From the NCBI GenBank assembly GCA_050247075.1, contig JBFWUW010000114.1, positions 1 to 14,893 of the forward strand: DNA of 14,893 nucleotides, read 5' to 3'. Under the pieces are notes generated by a model. That model saw only the letters and a program-made list of their open reading frames with translations, had not been told where the DNA came from and did no database searches. The stretch comes from JBFWUW01 sp050247075. GTDB lineage: Bacteria > Planctomycetota > Planctomycetia > Pirellulales > JBFWUW01. Positions 6,501-13,279 of this stretch are shown here, one piece after another. The first letter of the stretch is position 1. The number at the start of each line of letters is the position of its first letter. The translations under genes were made by a program, and so were the position numbers.

Positions 6501-6758
6501 CTATCCGGTTTTAAGAATCACGATCAGCTCGCACGGCTGATCGAAGTCAACGCGATTGGCTTGCCGCTCCATGCCGACCTTCACACGCCACAGCGTGTCT
6601 TTGATGCCCTGCTGGTTGAGCGGCAGTTGATACTCCGCGTGCCACAGCGACTGGCGATGGTCCGGCTCGGCGCGGAGGTATTCGAGCGTGCACACGAAGA
6701 GCGCGCCGAGCAGCAGGCCCACGATCGGTTGCCAGTGCTTCTGCAGGTGACGTCGCAC
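6501..6758 (-). CDS. Small single-helix membrane protein
   Basis: 85 residues from a GTG at 6758 with AGGTG 4 bases upstream. After a basic start (MRRHLQKHWQ), residues about 11-28 (PIVGLLLGALFVCTLEYL) form one membrane helix, with the positive N-terminus expected to stay in the cytoplasm. The rest (SLWHAEYQLPLNQQGIKDTL and on, ending ELIVILKTG) would lie outside and looks beta-rich. It is the first gene after the terminator at 6776-6824 and begins the exported-protein block. The topology resembles a small anchor or regulator; no named family is recognised. Confidence 0.75.
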   Translation of the reverse strand: MRRHLQKHWQPIVGLLLGALFVCTLEYLRAEPDHRQSLWHAEYQLPLNQQGIKDTLWRVKVGMERQANRVDFDQPCELIVILKTG

Positions 6759-6775
6759 GGTTCACCTCGCGCAAC

Positions 6776-6824
6776 AAAAAAACGCGGGCGCAAAAACTCA
6801 ATTCGAGTCTTCGCGCCCGCGTTT
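6776..6824 (-). terminator. Strong intrinsic terminator
   Basis: A perfect 12-base stem (6780-6791 with 6813-6824, AAACGCGGGCGC and its complement) encloses a 21-base loop that itself has a 4-base stem. Read on the minus strand it ends in seven T residues (6782-6776). It lies 33 bases after the stop of the gene at 6858 and only 17 bases before the GTG of the gene at 6758, so it should end the transcript of the beta-helix genes, or act as a readthrough or antitermination point. Confidence 0.88.
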
Positions 6825-6857
6825 GCGGATCGGCCCAATTCGGGACTTGTCGAGTTG

Positions 6858-7112
6858 TCAGCCAGTCAGTCTGCCTGATGCGGCGGCCCGTGTCAAGAAA
6901 TACCGCTTGAGCCCCTTGTCGGCCCGGCCCTGCACGCGGTCCTGGTCGGGCTGCCCGTTGCCGTCACAAGCCACGGCCCGCAAGCGGATTTTCGAGCCAC
7001 CAGGCTGCACTGGATCGATGCGCAGCAGCACGCCAGCTATCACGAGACCGTCGAGTCCCTGACGTTCAAGATCGATGGGGAGTCCATCCAAGAATGCTTC
7101 GCTCCTTGGCAT
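6858..7112 (-). CDS. Small hypothetical protein
   Basis: 84 residues from an ATG at 7112 that has only AGG directly against it, so the start is uncertain; a TTG at 7091 has AAGGAG about 11 bases upstream. The protein (FLDGLPIDLERQGLDGLVIA; LLRIDPVQPGGSKIRLRAVA) suggests a compact beta-rich core, then a basic, polar tail (RADKGLKRYFLTRAAASGRL). It follows the beta-helix gene by 18 bases and ends just before the terminator, which supports it being a real last gene of that unit. Family not recognised. Confidence 0.55.
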   Translation of the reverse strand: MPRSEAFLDGLPIDLERQGLDGLVIAGVLLRIDPVQPGGSKIRLRAVACDGNGQPDQDRVQGRADKGLKRYFLTRAAASGRLTG

Positions 7113-7130
7113 CCTGTTTTGGCCAGTCGC

Positions 7131-7973
7131 CTAACGCCTGATCTCGCGCGCGCCTCCCGTGCACTCCACGTTGCCCCTCACGATCCACTCACCGCTGGGT
7201 CCACTGCCGCGACCACCGATGATGAGAATCTTACCGATGTCGGCGATTGCGTCGAGTGCTTCGGATGAGCCGTTCGCAAGCACCTTGCAGTCCACATCGT
7301 TCAACACGACCAGCGGCCACTTGCCTTCACCCCACGGACCCGGCTTGGGCTGCGGCGTGCAGTACGCGCCCACGACGCGATCGATGTACGGTCGGCCGAG
7401 TGTGTCGACGAGCGACGACCCCTTGCACCGAATCGTGCCGCCAGTCTGAGCGACCACGCCACCACGCGCAACGATGCCCGCGCAGCTCGCGCCGATGTCG
7501 CCACCCGCGCCGCGATGGGCATCGAAGTCGGCGATGAGATTTGAGTCTTCCAGGTTGATCGTCTGGTTGTCGGCACCGCCGCTGCCGCCGGCACACACCG
7601 CCCAACGGCCGACTTCGACCATCGATCGCTTCACGTTCACTTCGATGCGCGACCCACTCCACACGTACACGCCGAATGAACGGCCAGAGATGATGCAATC
7701 CAAAACAGTCGCGCTCACATCATGCACCGGCGGATCGGCGCAGAAGCCAACCACCTGATTCTGGTCGCCCACCTCGAGCGCGCTGCGGCCATCGAGTGTG
7801 AGTCCCTCTAGACGCACGCGGTCGGCGAGCTCAAACGCGCAGCCCTTCACTGAGATGCGCCGGCCGCCACTGCGGAACACGCCTGGCCCAACGTGCTCGG
7901 TGTTGGGCAGAAACCGATAGACGCCCAGGCCAACGTCGATGATGGGCGAACCGCTGCTGCTGAGTGTGATCAC
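7131..7973 (-). CDS. Right-handed beta-helix (pectate-lyase-like) protein
   Basis: 280 residues from a GTG at 7973 with AAGGAG 6 bases upstream. The sequence is built of short strands with Gly, Asn and Asp turns and repeated patterns of the parallel beta-helix type: RISVKGCAFELADRVRLEGL, SATVLDCIISGRSFGVYVWS, RIEVNVKRSMVEVGRWAVCA, then QTINLEDSNLIAD, GTIRCKGSSLVDT, LVVLNDVDCKVLANG and EWIVRGNVEC. Stacked Val/Ile/Cys and Asn ladders fit this fold. Phage tailspikes and depolymerases often use it, as do capsid-binding and host surface proteins. No catalytic residues can be assigned. It would be the first gene of a short unit that ends at the terminator. Fold likely; tailspike role plausible. Confidence 0.78.
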   Translation of the reverse strand: MITLSSSGSPIIDVGLGVYRFLPNTEHVGPGVFRSGGRRISVKGCAFELADRVRLEGLTLDGRSALEVGDQNQVVGFCADPPVHDVSATVLDCIISGRSFGVYVWSGSRIEVNVKRSMVEVGRWAVCAGGSGGADNQTINLEDSNLIADFDAHRGAGGDIGASCAGIVARGGVVAQTGGTIRCKGSSLVDTLGRPYIDRVVGAYCTPQPKPGPWGEGKWPLVVLNDVDCKVLANGSSEALDAIADIGKILIIGGRGSGPSGEWIVRGNVECTGGAREIRR

Positions 7974-8151
7974 ATTGGGCTCCTTCGTAATTGGATTGAT
8001 TATCCCGACTGAACCACTCCGCGCAATAGACCGTGGGAGAAACTTCCGCTGATAACAACAACCTCAGTCAACGTCGTACGCGTGCGAAAATTCTTGACGC
8101 CCCCGGCTCACGCCCGCACGGCAGCCCACCGGAAGGACCCAAGCCGCGTAT
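7974..8151. other. 178-base intergenic region
   Basis: No gene is supported here. It separates the zinc-ribbon gene (stop at 8152) from the beta-helix gene. It contains the weak promoter candidate at 7999-8026, no convincing terminator, and several ordinary GC-rich stretches without a clear hairpin. The size is unusual for this tightly packed window, which makes a promoter here reasonable. Confidence 0.6.
7999..8026 (-). promoter_or_regulatory. Weak sigma70-like promoter candidate
   Basis: On the minus strand a GATAAT (7999-8004) is preceded by TTGCGC (8021-8026) with a 16-base spacer. The -10 box matches 5 of 6 consensus bases, the -35 only 3. The position, about 25 bases upstream of the beta-helix start and within a rare 178-base gap, supports it more than the boxes do. 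Phage or host sigma factors may differ. Confidence 0.3.
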
Positions 8152-8598
8152 TCACTCCCGTGGCAGCAGGTCGAACCACTCCGCGATCGTCAAGTCGCCC
8201 ACGGGCCCAGCACCGAGGCTCGGGTTGTAGCGACCACTGGCGGCCGGCAGTCGCGCGTAGTCGATCCTGCTCGGTGCCACGTGCACCACGATCACACCTT
8301 CGTCGCGCTCGATCTCGAACCGTTTGGGGCCACGCCGCTGTGCGTCCCGTCCCTCTTGCCATTCAAAGTTCGTCGCCCACTCGTAGCGACCAGGCGTGCC
8401 CACGACCCACACCTTGCGGCTGACCAGCGTCGGCACAGTGGGCGGGTCACAGCCACGGCAGTGCAGGCCATCGTACGCGTCGACCCAAAAGCCCGGCGAG
8501 CCGCACGTCAGGCAGGGCTCAGGCTGGGCGACGTCGGGCGGTGGCGTGGGTTTCGTGGGCGGCGGAACACTGGCCATCAACTGAGTGAGGATACCCAT
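8152..8598 (-). CDS. Zinc-ribbon protein of unknown function
   Basis: 148 residues. The ATG at 8598 overlaps the nuclease stop by one base (TGATG), with AGAGG upstream. After a Pro-rich linker (residues 11-25), a zinc ribbon is clear: Cys29-X2-Cys32 then Cys47-X2-Cys50 (CLTCG, LHCRGC) with the usual Trp and aromatic residues between. The remainder (VWVVGTPGRYEWATNFEWQE; RFEIERDEGVIVVHVAP) is beta-rich and ends with a helix GDLTIAEWFDLLPRE. Such ribbons often bind nucleic acid, and the coupling to the nuclease gene suggests a joint role in DNA processing, which is inference. No full-length family is recognised. Confidence 0.82.
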   Translation of the reverse strand: MGILTQLMASVPPPTKPTPPPDVAQPEPCLTCGSPGFWVDAYDGLHCRGCDPPTVPTLVSRKVWVVGTPGRYEWATNFEWQEGRDAQRRGPKRFEIERDEGVIVVHVAPSRIDYARLPAASGRYNPSLGAGPVGDLTIAEWFDLLPRE

Positions 8599-9335
8599 CA
8601 ACCAGCCCTCTCGATGGCAAGATTAATGATCCCCTCGGTGATTAGTTCGATGGTCGGTAACTCGACTCGCTCCACCTCCTGTTCGGAAACAACCTTGATG
8701 CCTTGTGACGCGAAGTACTCACGAAACGTCGCTTCGTTTACACCCTGCCCAGAATACGATCGGTAGTAGAGTAGCCCAACTGATTTATCCCGCATTTGCC
8801 GCAATACAGCGGGGAAATCGTCTCCTATTGATGGCTTGATCTCGATCCTGAGATTCGCATAACCGACAATCCAGTCGACCCAAAAAACAACGTCGATCGC
8901 TCGTGAGCCATCTTCAAAAGCTGGCTTGCCGGTTCTGACGAATGAGAGTCCAACAGCCCGCCGCCGTAGGGCGGCAATCCATCGCTCCCGGTCGCAATCA
9001 TACTTCTGGAATTGCTCTTTCAGCTTGTCCGCGAAACTTGCCGCCACCTGCAAGGCCGTCGGTACGGCGATCTTGGTAACAGCGAAGGCGAACTTCAGTC
9101 GGCACTCCCCATCCAAAAACCGAGCCTGCATCTGGTTGTGCTCTGGTGTCTCGGCCGGAGCGCCGAAGTTGTTCACGATCACCTGCACCATCTGCGGGTA
9201 GCGCACCCGAAACCAATCCTGGGCCATCAACCAGTCGCGGTACTGAGCGTCACGAGTGAGCACCTCAAGTGGCTGACCGCGGTATTTCCCAAACGGGATG
9301 AGTTGGCCGGCTTCGCTTGGCATGTCAAATTCCAT
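8598..9335 (-). CDS. Nuclease candidate: ExoX-C-like domain fused to PD-(D/E)XK-like domain
   Basis: 245 residues with a near-perfect SD (AGGAGG) before the ATG at 9335. Residues about 12-58 (IPFGKYRGQPLEVL, then YRDWLMAQDWF and RYPQM) closely match the small 'FGKYKG...WL..Q.WF' domain found at the C-terminus of exodeoxyribonuclease X and in many phage proteins. Residues about 145-185 hold a candidate PD-(D/E)XK active site: Asp148 (AIDVVFWV), Glu165-X-Lys167 (RIEIKP) and Gln180 (VLRQM) on the following helix. The C-terminus is a helix/strand mix ending LITEGIINLAIERAG. It could be a recombination or repair nuclease working with the primase-helicase. The first domain is a confident match, the catalytic assignment moderate. 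Base composition is less GC-rich than in most of the window. Confidence 0.78.
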   Translation of the reverse strand: MEFDMPSEAGQLIPFGKYRGQPLEVLTRDAQYRDWLMAQDWFRVRYPQMVQVIVNNFGAPAETPEHNQMQARFLDGECRLKFAFAVTKIAVPTALQVAASFADKLKEQFQKYDCDRERWIAALRRRAVGLSFVRTGKPAFEDGSRAIDVVFWVDWIVGYANLRIEIKPSIGDDFPAVLRQMRDKSVGLLYYRSYSGQGVNEATFREYFASQGIKVVSEQEVERVELPTIELITEGIINLAIERAG

Positions 9336-9398
9336 CTAAACCTCCTTTTTGAGCCCGACACGGGGACACGGGCAACACGGGTGCCGTAACTCCCCCTT

Positions 9399-9446
9399 CA
9401 TGTGCGCGTGTGTGCGTGCGCGCACGCGCGTGCGCGTACACGCGTG
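9399..9446. repeat. 48-base perfect alternating pyrimidine-purine tract (Z-DNA-prone)
   Basis: Every base from 9399 to 9446 alternates pyrimidine and purine, mostly CG and TG/CA steps, including the self-complementary CGTGCGCGCACG. Such tracts favour left-handed DNA under negative supercoiling and can also extrude hairpins. Confidence 0.85.
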
Positions 9447-9463
9447 AGAGAGCATCTTTACGG

Positions 9464-9495
9464 CTATATATCTACTACTTGTAATAGTCATATAG
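9464..9495. promoter_or_regulatory. AT-rich imperfect dyad
   Basis: CTATAT (9464-9469) and ATATAG (9490-9495) frame an inner ACTA (9474-9477) and TAGT (9485-9488), giving an imperfect 32-base palindrome in an AT-rich island next to the alternating tract. TATATA-like boxes could serve as -10 elements, but no good -35 is seen. It may be an operator, promoter or duplex-unwinding element. Confidence 0.4.
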
Positions 9496-9571
9496 AAAAT
9501 ACCTGTGTTGGGTGTGTCTGCCTTATCACGTAAGGATTTATGATTGGGACCAAACCCGTGTCGATGTCGTG

Positions 9572-12127
9572 TCAAAAAGCGTCAGCTTGTGCCGTTTCAA
9601 TCTTCGTGAGAGTGAGTGGATCCATGGTTTCCTCCCCTACAATCGCGTCGTGTGTGAATCGCAGGTTCCAGTACACCCGATGACGTTTTCTGTTCTCGTA
9701 ATCCCCAACTTCCTTAAGTTGCCCAATCCTAGATTGGCGAAAGGCCCGAAAGACCTCTTTCGAAAACGTCGTCTTGGCAAATGGGTGTTGGTTTCCGGCT
9801 CGCGCCCAGCGTGTGTAGTGACCGTAAAGCCAGTCGGTTCGAATGTAGGGCACGGCCGCCGATTCGTCGATCGACAGCTCCACGAATTCAGCCAGGAATG
9901 CCCGGGCTGAGTTAACCTCAACCTGATACTCGGCAGTCGCCGCACTTGAGACCCGAGATTCGGTGAACTGCCCCTGCTGGCGGAGACGATGCAGGCCCAC
10001 GACGGCCCAATTGAAGATGCCGGCCAGCTCGCCCGACCGCTCCCACCACGACGCCTTGTCCATGTTGCGGACCTTCATGGCGTCGGCGATCTCGATCCGC
10101 CAGGGGACCAGCAGCATGCGGCGCCAGATGCCCCGGCTGCGATCGCGGAACTTCGGCCGCTCGTTGCAGCTGATCAGTAGGCGGGCCGTGGGGACGCAGT
10201 TGATGCCGCTCACGCCCTTGCGGTCGAAGTACATCCGGTCGCCGCTGGTGAAGCTCTTGATATAGCCCTCGGCCACCTTGTCGAGCTCTTCGCAGTCGCC
10301 GGCAATGTTGGCCAGCTTGCCGATGGTGTCGGTGCGGCTGAAACGGTCCCCAAAAACCTCCAGCGAGACGTTCGACACATTCTCCTGGCCGAGCATGGCC
10401 GTGATGGCGGCCAGGTAGACGCTCTTGCCGTTGGAGCCTTCGCCTTCCATGAGCAGGAACTTTTGCATACCCGTGTCGGGCAGCAGTAGGTAGCCGGCCC
10501 ATTCCTGCAGCGTGGCGATGCGTTCGCTGTCACCCTCCAGGTTGTGCTGCAGGAACTCCAGCCACCGCGGGCACGTGGCGGCCGGGTCGAAGGGGAACGG
10601 CAGGCTCACCGTGCTGAACCACTCGGGCGAATGCGGCAGCAGGTAATCGTCGCGATCGGCCAGTAGGGCGTCCAGGTCGAGGATGCCATTCTCCATGGCC
10701 ACGTAGTTCCGCCGCTCGCGCGTGGGCAGCCACGTCATAGGCTCCGTGGACGAGCCGATGACCACCATGCCGGCCGTGGCCTGCAGCACATTCGACACGA
10801 GCGTTTGCGTGACCTTTTTAGCCGGCTGAATTTCGTCGGCGTCGGGATCCTGCTGCTGCTCGACGTTGAGCCGGTTGAACTCTTCCTTTATCGATTGTGA
10901 TAGCTTGGCCCGCAACTCACGCTCCGCGATCTTGCGATAGTCGCGGCCCTTCCACACGTACCACTCGTCGCGCCAGAATCGCAGTGTGCGGCCGTCGCTG
11001 CGGGTGGCGTAGCGCTCGAGGTTGACGCGTGCCAGCCGGTGGGGATCGTCGTCGGCCTCCATCGGTAGATAGGTGGCCGTCGTGGTGCTCGGTGCCGTCG
11101 GCTGGGCAACGTCGACCAGCTGCAGCAGGTCGGCCTGGTTGTGCCCTTCGTTGATCCAGTCGCGTAAGTCGCGGCCATGGTCCTTGGCAACGGGATACGG
11201 CAGCCGCACGTGGCGGCATTCGCTGGCCCGGGTGGCCATGGCCTCGCACCAGCGGGCCGCGCCGGTTTCGCCTGGCTCGTCGGCGTCGTGCAGCACGCGG
11301 GCCTGCTTGCCGGCGAACAGCTCCAGCATCCACGGCGCGGGCTTCTCGCCGGCCCCGTTGGCATTGGTGACCACGGCCACGCTGGCTGGCAGCTCCAGCG
11401 ACAGCATGGCCAGTAGATCAGTCGGGCCCTCGACCTTCCACGCGTCGGCAGCGTCGGCCAGTCGCTCGACGGGCCCGATCAGCCCGGGTTGGCTGCCGTA
11501 GGTGAGCTTGGTTTTCACCTGACCAGTTTTGTCGCCGACCTTCTTCGGCAGCGTGCCGCCTGAGACGTTGTACAGGGACCAGCCCACGGGCTCGGCAGCG
11601 GTCATCCGCGGGCCCCACACCGGCAGAGCGAACACGGTGAACTGGTCGCGATAGCGGGCCAGCCGGCAGCCGGCGGCGAGCATAGCCGTGGGCTTGATGC
11701 CCGGCTTGTGCAGCGTGCACCAGGTTATGGCCAGCCCATCGTGCCAATTGATGAACCGCAGATCCTTAGCCGGGTCGGCGGAGGTTTTCTTGTGCTTGCC
11801 GTTGAGTGACGGCGCCACACCCACGTAGTCGGCGATGCGCTCCAGGGCCGCGCGAAAGTCGATGGCCAGTAGCCACTGTAAGGCCGCGAACCCGTCGCCG
11901 TTGCGATCGCGGAAACACTGATTACAGAGCACAGCCCCGGCGTCGGCGTCGATCAGGCGAAAGCGATCTTGGCCGCCGCAGCGTGGGCAGCCGTGGTGCT
12001 GGCCGTCGAGCAGCTCGCGATCGATGCCGCCGAGTTGGGCCAGTATCTCTGGCCAGCGGCGCGCAGCGGCGGCGCGGATCAGCTCCACGTCGAACGACTT
12101 GCCGCCTGGCCTGGGCTTCCGAGCCAT
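9572..12127 (-). CDS. P4-type primase-helicase (zinc ribbon, Toprim, SF3/D5 helicase)
   Basis: 851 residues, ATG at 12127 with AAGGGA about 6 bases upstream. Domains in order: a CHC2-like zinc site with Cys47, Cys50, Cys68, Cys71 (HGCPRCGGQDRF, LCNQC); a Toprim-like fold with Glu233/Asp236 (KVEGPTDLLA) and Asp281-X-Asp283 (LHDADEPG); a linker; a D5-N-like region (NYVAMENGILDLDALL); then an SF3 helicase with Walker A GEGSNGKS (562-569), Walker B-like IAGDCEEL (608-615), sensor Asn655 (LLISCNERPKF) and arginine-finger candidates Arg664/Arg666 (RDRSRGIWRR). The C-terminal 120 residues fit a winged-helix origin-binding-like domain. It should synthesise RNA primers and unwind DNA at the element's origin. 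The last 130 codons are visibly less GC-rich than the rest, suggesting a recombined C-terminus. Confidence 0.95.
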   Translation of the reverse strand: MARKPRPGGKSFDVELIRAAAARRWPEILAQLGGIDRELLDGQHHGCPRCGGQDRFRLIDADAGAVLCNQCFRDRNGDGFAALQWLLAIDFRAALERIADYVGVAPSLNGKHKKTSADPAKDLRFINWHDGLAITWCTLHKPGIKPTAMLAAGCRLARYRDQFTVFALPVWGPRMTAAEPVGWSLYNVSGGTLPKKVGDKTGQVKTKLTYGSQPGLIGPVERLADAADAWKVEGPTDLLAMLSLELPASVAVVTNANGAGEKPAPWMLELFAGKQARVLHDADEPGETGAARWCEAMATRASECRHVRLPYPVAKDHGRDLRDWINEGHNQADLLQLVDVAQPTAPSTTTATYLPMEADDDPHRLARVNLERYATRSDGRTLRFWRDEWYVWKGRDYRKIAERELRAKLSQSIKEEFNRLNVEQQQDPDADEIQPAKKVTQTLVSNVLQATAGMVVIGSSTEPMTWLPTRERRNYVAMENGILDLDALLADRDDYLLPHSPEWFSTVSLPFPFDPAATCPRWLEFLQHNLEGDSERIATLQEWAGYLLLPDTGMQKFLLMEGEGSNGKSVYLAAITAMLGQENVSNVSLEVFGDRFSRTDTIGKLANIAGDCEELDKVAEGYIKSFTSGDRMYFDRKGVSGINCVPTARLLISCNERPKFRDRSRGIWRRMLLVPWRIEIADAMKVRNMDKASWWERSGELAGIFNWAVVGLHRLRQQGQFTESRVSSAATAEYQVEVNSARAFLAEFVELSIDESAAVPYIRTDWLYGHYTRWARAGNQHPFAKTTFSKEVFRAFRQSRIGQLKEVGDYENRKRHRVYWNLRFTHDAIVGEETMDPLTLTKIETAQADAF

Positions 12128-12141
12128 GCGAATCCCTTCTA

Positions 12142-12166
12142 AACGAGTAGTCCTGTCGAACTCGTT
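12142..12166. promoter_or_regulatory. Stem-loop just upstream of the primase start
   Basis: A 7-base perfect inverted repeat (AACGAGT at 12142-12148, ACTCGTT at 12160-12166) with an 11-base loop lies 14 bases upstream of the primase start, close to its SD. It is too short in T residues to be a standard terminator. It may be an operator or an RNA structure that tunes primase translation. Confidence 0.45.
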
Positions 12167-12178
12167 CCCACCCGAATC

Positions 12179-12451
12179 CTAATGCCCGAGAGACTCGCCC
12201 CGGGCCTTCGCCATCGCCTGCACGACGTGTGCGCAGTGCAGCAGTGCGTGCATCTTCTCTTGCTCCAGCTCGATGGCCGTGCGGCCCACCCAGCACACGA
12301 GCACCTGGTGGCGCAGCGTGCAGCCGTGTGCAAAGAGCAGCGCTTCGACGCCCACCGAGTTGGGCGCCGAAAAGAACTTGGTCCAGACGTACTGCGATTG
12401 CAGGTGCGACCGCAGGGCCTCCACGTCACTGGCGAGCTCGCGCGAATTCAT
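12179..12451 (-). CDS. Small hypothetical helical protein
   Basis: 90 residues. The ATG at 12451 overlaps the upstream stop (ATGA) and has AGGAGA close by, so it is preferred over an ATG at 12472. The protein is helical: a charged first helix (SRELASDVEALRSHLQSQYV), a middle with VEALLFAHGCTLRHQVLVCW and a last helix (EKMHALLHCAHVVQAMAKAR). Three Cys and several His are spread out without a clear zinc motif. It precedes the primase by about 51 bases and may belong to the replication set. No family recognised. Confidence 0.72.
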   Translation of the reverse strand: MNSRELASDVEALRSHLQSQYVWTKFFSAPNSVGVEALLFAHGCTLRHQVLVCWVGRTAIELEQEKMHALLHCAHVVQAMAKARGESLGH

Positions 12452-12870
12452 CCCGTCTCCTTTGTCTGGCACGCGGCGAGGGCGGCTTCGAGTTCACCAA
12501 TAACTCGCGTTAGCCGGTTGTCTGGAATTGGTCTCAGCTTTACCAAAGCAAACTCGCCCGCTTCCCGCAGTGCCGCGTTGCTGGCAGCAGCGGATTCTTG
12601 ACCCAAGCGGTACGCAACAAATTCGCGGTCTGTTGGGCCAGATGTTTGACCTCGCATCTGTTCTGCAAACGTCGTATTTTTACCGCCAAGTTTTTCGTGG
12701 ACTGCCTCAATCTCGGCCAGCTTCCCTTTTGCTTCTGCTAACTCGGCGGCCACGCAGCCAGGGCACGATCCGTCCAGTCGCCGCTCACAGCAACCGCACT
12801 GCGAACAATGTGCGTGTCCACCTGCAATTTCTTCATCATCCGGTTCAATCGGTTCCTGGTCGTACTGCAT
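12448..12870 (-). CDS. Small zinc-finger-like coiled-coil protein
   Basis: 140 residues from the ATG at 12870, which has GGAGG 5 bases upstream; an ATG four codons earlier (12882) contains that SD in its own codons, so it is less likely. After an acidic start, residues 19-39 hold HAHCSQCGCC and then CPGC, a probable zinc site (Cys22, Cys25, Cys36, Cys39, with extra Cys27/28). A charged helix follows (AAELAEAKGKLAEIEAVHEK), then another helical region (TRVIGELEAALAACQTKETG). The zinc site plus coil suggests a nucleic-acid or protein adaptor. Its first 26 bases overlap the end of the next gene upstream. Confidence 0.75.
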   Translation of the reverse strand: MQYDQEPIEPDDEEIAGGHAHCSQCGCCERRLDGSCPGCVAAELAEAKGKLAEIEAVHEKLGGKNTTFAEQMRGQTSGPTDREFVAYRLGQESAAASNAALREAGEFALVKLRPIPDNRLTRVIGELEAALAACQTKETG

Positions 12871-13279
12871 TTGATCCTCCATTATTGGCTTGCCACTTGG
12901 CCAGTGCCTCGGGGGGCGCGAGGGAAAACAGCAGAGCCAGTTCCGCCTGTGCTGCGATCACGTTCCCGCAAGCCTCAATCGGCACGGGCAATAGCAAGGC
13001 ATGCGTGCGAAAGCACGCCTCTCGCAGTTCCGTAGCGTAGGCGGCCCACTGGTCACGCTCAATGGTTGCTCGCTCGCAGTCCCGTCGTGTTGCGGCTAGC
13101 TGCAAATCCAGTTCATCCCGTTCGGTGGCGGTCTCTTCGGCAGCGGCGAACAGAGCGGCGTTGGCGAAAAGGCAGTCGCTCGCCAGTACAGTTGTGATGC
13201 GGCCTGTTTGCCCGGACATATCGGTATCTTCTTCGCCGAGGCGGATAATCTTTTCCACCTGCTCACGTAGCGGTGTCAT
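12845..13279 (-). CDS. Small helical coiled-coil protein
   Basis: 144 residues from an ATG at 13279 with only a weak AAGG about 8 bases upstream; it overlaps the end of the upstream gene by 17 bases, so coupling may help. It is strongly helical, with a likely coiled coil at residues about 46-88 (AEETATERDELDLQLAATRR, then ERATIERDQWAAYATELREA). The C-terminal helices contain IAAQAELALLFSLAPPEALA. No membrane segment or signal. A short phage protein of this design often acts as an oligomeric partner, but no specific role can be read. Confidence 0.72.
   Translation of the reverse strand: MTPLREQVEKIIRLGEEDTDMSGQTGRITTVLASDCLFANAALFAAAEETATERDELDLQLAATRRDCERATIERDQWAAYATELREACFRTHALLLPVPIEACGNVIAAQAELALLFSLAPPEALAKWQANNGGSNAVRPGTD

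Larger units (their letters stand above)
9336..9571. other. 236-base non-coding region with origin-like features
   Basis: This gap between the primase and nuclease genes has a 48-base alternating pyrimidine-purine tract (9399-9446), an AT-rich dyad (9464-9495), and a small inverted repeat CCTTA/TAAGG (9521-9525, 9531-9535). No terminator with a T-run is seen. An open frame across it exists but is low-complexity where it crosses the tract. It is the best candidate in the window for an origin or main regulatory region. Confidence 0.55.

Noticed and set aside
8081..8140. Possible terminator after the zinc-ribbon gene
   Set aside because: Only short 4-base pairings with long loops and no T-run adjacent to a stem.
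9336..9575. Minus-strand frame of 79 codons filling the primase-nuclease gap
   Set aside because: It would start at a TTG, lacks a convincing SD, and a large part is the alternating tract translated into low-complexity Arg/Thr/His. Treated as non-coding.
9541..9590. Consensus TTGACA on the minus strand at the primase stop
   Set aside because: No acceptable -10 box 16-18 bases downstream, so not called a promoter.
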